This document shows positions 1-5,153 of a stretch of 8,307 nt of DNA, in pieces. Numbering within the stretch: position 1 is the stretch's first letter; every line of letters begins with the position of its first letter. Under the pieces are notes generated by a model. The model searched no databases. It was given only the letters and a program-made list of their open reading frames with translations, and had not been told where the DNA came from. This stretch comes from Streptococcaceae bacterium (GTDB taxonomy: Bacteria > Bacillota > Bacilli > Lactobacillales > Streptococcaceae): assembly GCA_031270215.1 (NCBI GenBank), contig JAISYB010000085.1:1-8307 (forward strand). Reading direction: 5' to 3'. The position numbers were made by a program, and so were the translations under genes.

Positions 1-982
1 GGTGAACGAAAAAGTCCAAATCAGCTGGAATTTCATCATTAATCACATGAGAAATCCCTTCAATATCAATCCCACGAGCCGCCAAATCAGTAGCAACTAA
101 AAATTGATAGTCTAGATTACGAACCTGCTTCATCACTCGCTTACGCTCACGAGGTTCAATCCCACCGTGAAGCTTGGCTACTTTTAAGCCATTGCTTTGT
201 AAAAATTTTGTGATTTCATTCACACGCTCTTTTGTATTAGCAAAAACAATCGCCAGATATGGATTCGTGCTCTGCAATAATTTCAAAATCACGGCATTTT
301 TGTCATTACCCTTTGTTGAGATTAACCAATTGTCAATCTTATCGCTGATAATTGTTCGACTTTCGATTGCTTCGGCGACTGGATTTTCAAGATATTTTTT
401 CAAAAATGGCTGTAGCTTTTCTGGGATAGTTGCTGAAAAAACGAGAAATTGAACGTCGGTCAGCTGTGAAGCAATTTGGTCGACTTCGGGTAAAAATCCC
501 AAATCAAGCGCCATATCCGCTTCATCAACAACGAAAATTTTAGCAGTAAAAATCTTCAGCGCACCCTTTGTCAAATCTAAAATTCGCCCACTTGTACCAA
601 TCACAATATGTGGTTGATGATGTGCTAGCTTTTCCATTTGACGCTTACGATCTGTTCCGCCAACATAGTTTGCAATTCTAATCGGTGTATCAGAAAATTT
701 AGCCAGCTGCTGAGCGGCTTGATAAATCTGTTCGGCAAGCTCCCGACTTGGTACAGTAATAACCACTTGAACCGCATCAAGCTTTGGATCTATTTTTTCA
801 AATATCGGCAATAAAAAGGTATGCGTCTTACCGCTCCCTGTTTTTGACTGACCGATGACATTTTTCCCCTGTCTAATCACAGGAATTAAACGCTCCTGTA
901 CCTCGGTTGGTTCGATAAACCCAATTTCGTCTAATGCTTTTTCCAAAAATTTCGGGAAATTATAATCCTTAAATTTAGCCAT
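1..982 (-). CDS. cshB: DEAD-box RNA helicase, CshB-like (3' part cut by window edge)
   Basis: ATP-dependent RNA helicase of the DEAD-box family, a cytoplasmic enzyme that remodels RNA duplexes in cold adaptation, ribosome assembly or mRNA decay. The first 327 residues are visible. Motifs in order: Q-motif glutamine near residue 29, motif I SKTGSGKT at 46-53, motif Ia PSREL at 78-82, GG at 108-109, motif Ib GTSGR at 129-133, motif II DEAD at 153-156, motif III SAT at 183-185, IVFANTK at 245-251, and motif V ATDLAARGID at 297-306. Motif VI (HRxGRxxR) lies beyond the window. From memory of the family, the wording, for example VFSATIPEKL, FLKKY and LHGG-PRERK, matches Bacillus CshB (YqfR) better than CshA or DeaD. 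The start is the ATG at 982-980, preceded by GTGAGG (992-987) with a 4-nt gap. The mutS2 stop is only 17 nt upstream and I see no promoter between them, so it is probably the last visible gene of the zapA operon. Motif Ia has PSREL instead of PTREL and motif Ib GTSGR instead of GTPGR. Confidence 0.9.
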   Translation of the reverse strand, partial: MAKFKDYNFPKFLEKALDEIGFIEPTEVQERLIPVIRQGKNVIGQSKTGSGKTHTFLLPIFEKIDPKLDAVQVVITVPSRELAEQIYQAAQQLAKFSDTPIRIANYVGGTDRKRQMEKLAHHQPHIVIGTSGRILDLTKGALKIFTAKIFVVDEADMALDLGFLPEVDQIASQLTDVQFLVFSATIPEKLQPFLKKYLENPVAEAIESRTIISDKIDNWLISTKGNDKNAVILKLLQSTNPYLAIVFANTKERVNEITKFLQSNGLKVAKLHGGIEPRERKRVMKQVRNLDYQFLVATDLAARGIDIEGISHVINDEIPADLDFFVH

Positions 983-999
983 TTTTCCTCACTTCTCAT

Positions 1000-3339
1000 C
1001 TATTTAAATTCAACAATTGTTACACCATTGCCACCAGCGCTTGGCGTTGCAAAGGCAAAGTGCTTAACCTGCCTATTTTGCTTCAAATACTGCCAAACAC
1101 CCTGCTGTAGAGCGCCTGTTCCTTTGCCATGAATAATTCGCACATGCGGATAATTTTGTAAAAGCGCAGCATCAATATAACGATCTACCTCATGCATTGC
1201 CTCCTCATAACGCTTGCCGCGCAAATCAAGCTCCGTCTTCACCCCTCCATAAGTAGCGCCATGCCTTACCCGTTTTACTGTTGGTTGTACGGATTTCACT
1301 TCTGATTTATCAACTTTTTCAAGCTCCGCCAAATCCGCTTTCATCTTAATTAACCCCATTTGAACCTCAAAGCGAGTATCCGTCAGCTTTTTGGTGACGA
1401 CTGCCCGCTGCCCATAGCTTAAAACCAGCACCTCATCTCCTACCCTCAGCGCTTTTTTAGCTTTAGCACGTCTTAATACTTTGTTTTTAGATAAATCAAC
1501 ACCCGTGTCTTTTAGAGCTTTGAGCTGACTCTTAGCTGCAATTAACTCATGCTCTTTTGCGTAATTTTTCTCACGCAATGCTTTAATAATCTTCTCTGAT
1601 TCTTCCTCTGCTTTTCTGATAATCGCTTGTGCCTCTTCATCAGCTTTAGCTAATAACGCAGCTTTTTCATCATCAAAAGCTTGCTGCTGTTGTGACAATT
1701 GACGATTAAGCGCTGCATTTTCTGATTTAAACTGCCTGATTTCTTCAAGGGAGCTACTCATTTCCGTATTAGTCGCTTCAAGCGCATCAAGCATTTGGTT
1801 AATCTCTTGGCTCTTAGTTCCAACCATCTGTTTTGCTACCGCAATAATCGCTTCAGGCAAGCCAAGCCGCTTTGAAATCTCAAAAGCATTACTCTTTCCA
1901 GGAATACCAATCAATAACTGATAGGTCGGACTAAGCGTTGCCACATCAAATGCCATGCTCGCATTAATCGTCTGCGGTGTATTTACCCCATAAATTTTCA
2001 GTTCCGGATAATGCGTTGTCGCAATGACCAATGCGCACTGCTTTCGCAAAAATTCCAATATTGCAATCGCTAATGCTGCACCCTCCTGAGGGTCTGTTCC
2101 GGCACCAAGCTCGTCAAACAATACCAAGGTTCGCTCGTTCGTTTTCTTCAATATCTCAACAATATGTGTCATATGGCTTGAGAAAGTCGAAAGATTTTGA
2201 GCAATTGACTGCTCATCCCCAATATCTGCAAATATCTCATCTAAGACGGCAATTTGACTACCAAGATTTGCAGGAATTGCTAGACCGGACTGCGCCATCA
2301 GCTGCAAAAGTCCCAAGGTTTTCAATGTAATCGTCTTACCACCAGTGTTAGGACCTGTAATCACCATTGACCGATACTTAACCCCAAGCTCGATTGTATT
2401 GGCAACGACAGCATTTGGGTCAATCAACGGATGTCTGGCATCAAGCAGCAAAATACTTTGCTTCGTTGAGATTTCCGGAATAAATGCATTAAGAGCTTTG
2501 GCGAATAAAGCCTTCGCTTGAATGAAATCCAAATGTCCGATGACCCACGCATTTTGTCTTAAATCGTGAAGATATGGTTTTAGCTCAATTGATAGCTGGT
2601 GTAAAATCCGATTGATTTCACTGCGTTCGTTTGATTTAGCGCTACTCAGCTGATTATTTAATTCAAGTGTCTTGGCGGGCTCTATATACAAGGTCTGTCC
2701 GCTCGCTGACTGGTCATGTACGACACCACCAAACTGATTGCGATATTCATGCTTAACAGGCAAAACGTAGCGTTCATTTCGAATCGTAATAATTGGCTCA
2801 CTCAGATAATTGGCGCTTCTTTTCGTATATTGCTCAAGCGTTTCTCTGATTTGTCTTTCCAAACGTTTAATCGTCCGTCTATGATTTGCCAAAGCCGCAC
2901 TCGCTTCATCACGAAGATAGCCGATTTCATCAATAACGGACAAATCTTTTCTAACTTGCGGCAAGCCAACCGTTTTATCTAACAATTCCGTTAAGTGAGG
3001 TACTGACAAATCAAGCTGCTCAAAAAATTGATTGAGCGTGTTGGTTATCCGCAATAATCGTGCAATCTGGGATAACTCTAAGCCACTTAAATCCGCACCA
3101 ATTTCGACACGTTTAAAATGCCCCTCTAAGTCTGGCAGCTCCGCAATCGGCAGATGGCTCTTTTCCCTCAATACTAGCTCAAGCTCCCCAAGCTTGGCAA
3201 ACAGCAGCTCCAAAATCGCTAAATCAGCAGTTGGATGAAGCGTTCTTGCTTGTAGCCCTCCCTGAAATGTTAGAGTATACTCCCCTAGCAGCTCACGAAT
3301 TAGATCAAACTCCAAAATTTCTTCTATTTTATGGTTCAT
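1000..3339 (-). CDS. mutS2: MutS2: Smr-domain MutS-like ATPase
   Basis: MutS2 is a homodimeric ABC-type ATPase that lacks the mismatch-recognition domain of MutS. In the literature it suppresses recombination in some species and rescues collided ribosomes in Bacillus. Residues below are numbered from the upstream TTG at 3351; subtract 4 for the preferred ATG. The N-terminal core and clamp region cover about 1-320. Walker A GPNTGGKT is at 333-340, the FADIGDEQSI signature at 374-383 and Walker B LVLFDELGAGTDP at 409-421. A long Lys/Glu/Gln/Ala-rich coiled coil spans about 515-612. A KOW-like segment (RVGDEVLVLSYG) is at 636-647. The C-terminal Smr domain is at about 706-783, with LDLRG at 708-712 and HGKGTG at 741-746. 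All key motifs look intact. The ATG at 3339 is preferred (779 aa) because GGAG at 3349-3346 sits 6 nt ahead of it; the TTG at 3351 overlaps this Shine-Dalgarno and has none of its own. The gene follows cvpA by 30 nt. Unlike Bacillus, there is no polX between cvpA and mutS2. Confidence 0.96.
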   Translation of the reverse strand: MNHKIEEILEFDLIRELLGEYTLTFQGGLQARTLHPTADLAILELLFAKLGELELVLREKSHLPIAELPDLEGHFKRVEIGADLSGLELSQIARLLRITNTLNQFFEQLDLSVPHLTELLDKTVGLPQVRKDLSVIDEIGYLRDEASAALANHRRTIKRLERQIRETLEQYTKRSANYLSEPIITIRNERYVLPVKHEYRNQFGGVVHDQSASGQTLYIEPAKTLELNNQLSSAKSNERSEINRILHQLSIELKPYLHDLRQNAWVIGHLDFIQAKALFAKALNAFIPEISTKQSILLLDARHPLIDPNAVVANTIELGVKYRSMVITGPNTGGKTITLKTLGLLQLMAQSGLAIPANLGSQIAVLDEIFADIGDEQSIAQNLSTFSSHMTHIVEILKKTNERTLVLFDELGAGTDPQEGAALAIAILEFLRKQCALVIATTHYPELKIYGVNTPQTINASMAFDVATLSPTYQLLIGIPGKSNAFEISKRLGLPEAIIAVAKQMVGTKSQEINQMLDALEATNTEMSSSLEEIRQFKSENAALNRQLSQQQQAFDDEKAALLAKADEEAQAIIRKAEEESEKIIKALREKNYAKEHELIAAKSQLKALKDTGVDLSKNKVLRRAKAKKALRVGDEVLVLSYGQRAVVTKKLTDTRFEVQMGLIKMKADLAELEKVDKSEVKSVQPTVKRVRHGATYGGVKTELDLRGKRYEEAMHEVDRYIDAALLQNYPHVRIIHGKGTGALQQGVWQYLKQNRQVKHFAFATPSAGGNGVTIVEFK

Positions 3340-3369
3340 ATAAAACTCCAATCAAGATACACTATGGTG

Positions 3370-3930
3370 CTAAAATGGCTTATGATGAATAATCTCCGTC
3401 ACCCACAAATTAAAAATGTCATGCGAGAAAATTGGCGTTCTAAGCAGCATTGCCTTAGCCAAAAGACTGTGGGATAATTGATTTTGAATGATATTCATTG
3501 GGATTAGAGCTAAAAGCGCAAGCATCAAAACAATGGCTAAGTAATATTCACAGACACCTAAGAAGCCGGCAATCCATTTGCCTTTGCTTTCTAAAATGTC
3601 CAGCTTGCCTAACGGATATGCAAAAATACCCACTAAACGCACAGCAATCATCACCCCAAAATAAAGCAAAAGAAAGGCAAAGCCGGCATAAAATGCCTTA
3701 TCAATATCAAAAATAATGGATTGCTTTAATATCGTTAAATGCGAATCAACACTTGCCTGCGGATAGGGTACCCATAGGATAAATGACGGATAGAGCGCCT
3801 TAAAGCAAGAAGTTGCAACAATATAGGCAATCAAGGTGCCTGCATTGTAGTAGCCCTGTAGTACCAAGCCGCGTCTAAATCCCATCGCAAAGCCTAACAT
3901 CAAAATAATTAAAATAAAAATCGAAACCAT
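3370..3930 (-). CDS. cvpA: CvpA family integral membrane protein
   Basis: A 186-residue CvpA-family membrane protein. The family takes its name from the E. coli protein needed for colicin V production; the role in Gram-positives is not settled, with links to envelope homeostasis. Visible traits: a hydrophobic first helix (residues 1-16) followed by the family-typical GFRRG turn (17-21), then hydrophobic stretches at about 30-50, 78-105 and 118-145, and a polar C-terminal tail ending in basic and aromatic residues. The helical pattern and length fit CvpA/YshB. The ATG at 3930 shares one base with the TAA of zapA (TAATG junction), with GAGG 4 nt ahead inside the zapA end, which points to translational coupling. 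Gene order zapA-cvpA-mutS2 supports the call. Primary-sequence conservation of this family is weak, so the assignment leans on both topology and context. Confidence 0.85.
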   Translation of the reverse strand: MVSIFILIILMLGFAMGFRRGLVLQGYYNAGTLIAYIVATSCFKALYPSFILWVPYPQASVDSHLTILKQSIIFDIDKAFYAGFAFLLLYFGVMIAVRLVGIFAYPLGKLDILESKGKWIAGFLGVCEYYLAIVLMLALLALIPMNIIQNQLSHSLLAKAMLLRTPIFSHDIFNLWVTEIIHHKPF

Positions 3931-4364
3931 TAGTCCTCATCCTTATCGGCAATGATTTGCTGCTTGGCATATTCATTGCTCCTCTGCTGTGCTCTTAACA
4001 CATCATAATCGGCATCACTTATTACCTCTGTTGTCTTTAGTTGCAGCATTGGCTCAATTCTTTCTAGCTGTTTAGTCAGATTAGCCACTTCATTTAGCAA
4101 ACGTGCATTGTTTTCTTCCAGCTCATCATGTGCTGCTTTGAGCTTTGAAAGCTTATCCTCACGAAGAATCTGTTCAATTACAACCTGTAAGCTTAATAAA
4201 ACAGCAATATCCTCACGACTGGACTGCGGCGCGGAAGTTTTAATTTGCTCGAATTTTTCATTGACAATATCTGTTGCCGTTCGTAACAGGTGATCCCCTG
4301 CTGTACTAATCAGCACATACGGTTTCCCATCAACAAACGACTTAAATCTTTTTTTATGACTCAT
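3930..4364 (-). CDS. zapA: ZapA-like cell division protein, long coiled-coil form
   Basis: ZapA binds FtsZ and bundles or stabilises the Z-ring at midcell. The N-terminus (SHKKRFKSFVDGKPYVLIS, then LLRTATDIVNEKFEQI) matches the ZapA globular domain, which pairs an 'I/V-DG-Y-L' strand with a helix. It is followed by SSREDIAVLLSLQVVIEQILRE and a heptad-rich coiled coil at about residues 55-110. The tail is acidic and polar (ends ADKDED). At 144 residues it is clearly longer than the roughly 85-residue Bacillus protein, through an extended coiled coil and tail. The start is the ATG at 4364-4362, with GGAAGGTG at 4377-4370 ahead of it. An in-frame upstream start at 4457 is rejected because the promoter -10 (4406-4401) lies inside that extension and the added residues do not look like ZapA. 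First gene of the leftward operon; it overlaps cvpA by 1 nt. Confidence 0.87.
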   Translation of the reverse strand: MSHKKRFKSFVDGKPYVLISTAGDHLLRTATDIVNEKFEQIKTSAPQSSREDIAVLLSLQVVIEQILREDKLSKLKAAHDELEENNARLLNEVANLTKQLERIEPMLQLKTTEVISDADYDVLRAQQRSNEYAKQQIIADKDED

Positions 4365-4400
4365 TTCTACACCTTCCTTAGAAAAGTTTACCTTATGTAG

Positions 4401-4428
4401 ATTATAGCATAAAACAAGGTAGTGTTTA
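4401..4428 (-). promoter_or_regulatory. zapA operon promoter (extended -10)
   Basis: On the minus strand a perfect TATAAT lies at 4406-4401, preceded by TGC, making a TGnTATAAT extended -10. A partial -35 (TAAACA, 4 of 6 matches to TTGACA) lies at 4428-4423 with a 16-bp spacer. The predicted transcript begins near 4394 and gives a leader of about 30 nt before the zapA ATG at 4364. This leader contains the GGAAGGTG ribosome binding site. The site fits a housekeeping sigma-A promoter for zapA-cvpA-mutS2-cshB. Confidence 0.7.
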
Positions 4429-4482
4429 TCCATAGTTACGACTTTGAAAACAGACACTATTAATTAAGCTAAAAACCGTTAC

Positions 4483-4509
4483 TGCTTGCTAATGCCATTG
4501 GCGCAAGCA
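4483..4509. repeat. Nested inverted repeat in the divergent zapA/recU region
   Basis: TGCTTGC at 4483-4489 is repeated inverted as GCAAGCA at 4503-4509. Inside it lies a second small inverted repeat, GCC-ATT-GGC, at 4494-4502, so an RNA hairpin would pair both arms with a 4-nt bulge (TAAT) on the left side. The right arm covers the place where the recU -35 box would be. No T-run follows in either direction, so it is not a typical terminator. It could be an operator for a DNA-binding regulator, but that is inference. Confidence 0.45.
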
Positions 4510-4523
4510 ATCTTAGTATTTCA

Positions 4524-4532
4524 TGTTATAAT
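4524..4532 (+). promoter_or_regulatory. recU-pbp1A promoter (extended -10)
   Basis: TGTTATAAT at 4524-4532 is a perfect -10 hexamer (4527-4532) with the TGn extension. No good -35 is seen at 16-18 bp upstream; the expected place is occupied by the right arm of the inverted repeat at 4483-4509. The predicted transcription start is about 4537-4541, right at the recU Shine-Dalgarno GGAGG (4538-4542). The mRNA leader would be very short. Confidence 0.65.
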
Positions 4533-4550
4533 AAAATGGAGGTGAATGTT

Positions 4551-5153
4551 TTGATTCAATATCCAAATGGTAAAAAATTAATATCTTCAAGTCTGCGGAC
4601 AAAAGCAAGCACTAATTTTGCGAATCGTGGCATGGATTTTGAAGGTGCGATTAATGATAGTAACGCCTATTATTTATCACGAAAAATTGCAGTTATTCAT
4701 AAAAAACCGACACCGATTCAGGTCGTTAAGGTTGAATACCCTAAGCGTAGCATGGCAAAAATTACAGAAGCTTACTATCGACAAGCGTCAACAACAGACT
4801 ATTCCGGTGTTTACCGCGGATTTTATATCGACTTTGAAGCAAAGGAAACCAAGCAAAAAAAATCATTTCCACTCAAAAATTTCCATCAACATCAAATCGA
4901 GCATATGAAGGCTGTGCTTGAACAAAAAGGAATTTGCTTTGTTTTACTTTATTTCGCAACTGATAATCGCTGCTTTTTACTAGAAGCTGTACATTTAATT
5001 TCTTTTTTTAACGGTCAAATCTCTGAAAGAAAATCAATACCGCTTAGCTATATTGAAGAGTTCGGCTTCCAAATTCAACCGCAGCTAAAGCCTAGATTAC
5101 CCTTCTTAGCGATTATTGACCAATTAATTGAGGGAGGAAAAGCTTATCGCTAA
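4551..5153 (+). CDS. recU: Holliday junction resolvase RecU
   Basis: RecU is a dimeric Mg-dependent endonuclease that cuts Holliday junctions during recombinational repair and chromosome segregation in Firmicutes. From the TTG start the protein is 200 aa, close to the 206 aa of Bacillus RecU. Seen in order: N-terminal IQYPNGKKL, FANRGMDFE at 23-31, AVIHKKPTPIQVVKVEYPKR at 47-66, then TTDYSGVYRGFYIDFEAKET at 81-100. The last holds the nuclease residues D83, E96 and K98 by comparison with Bacillus D88, E101 and K103. FPLKNFHQHQIEHM at 106-119 follows, then GICFVLLYF at 127-135. The TTG at 4551 is chosen because GGAGG (4538-4542) lies 8 nt ahead and because family members start with M-(I/x)-YPNG. 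The in-frame ATG at 4536 overlaps the Shine-Dalgarno and lies at or before the predicted transcription start. The 3' end overlaps the beginning of the pbp1A reading frame, as in the Bacillus recU-ponA pair. Confidence 0.95.
   Translation: MIQYPNGKKLISSSLRTKASTNFANRGMDFEGAINDSNAYYLSRKIAVIHKKPTPIQVVKVEYPKRSMAKITEAYYRQASTTDYSGVYRGFYIDFEAKETKQKKSFPLKNFHQHQIEHMKAVLEQKGICFVLLYFATDNRCFLLEAVHLISFFNGQISERKSIPLSYIEEFGFQIQPQLKPRLPFLAIIDQLIEGGKAYR

Noticed and set aside
174..452. 92-residue plus-strand reading frame
   Set aside because: It lies wholly antisense to the DEAD-box helicase, which has intact family motifs in the other frame. It has no ribosome binding site or recognisable domain.
2031..3238. 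Plus-strand frames of 68-99 residues inside mutS2
   Set aside because: They are antisense shadows of a conserved gene and encode no recognisable protein.
4365..4457. Upstream extension of zapA to a start at 4457 (175 aa)
   Set aside because: The extension contains the TGCTATAAT promoter and lies largely upstream of the predicted transcript. The added residues do not resemble ZapA, and the ATG at 4364 has its own ribosome binding site.
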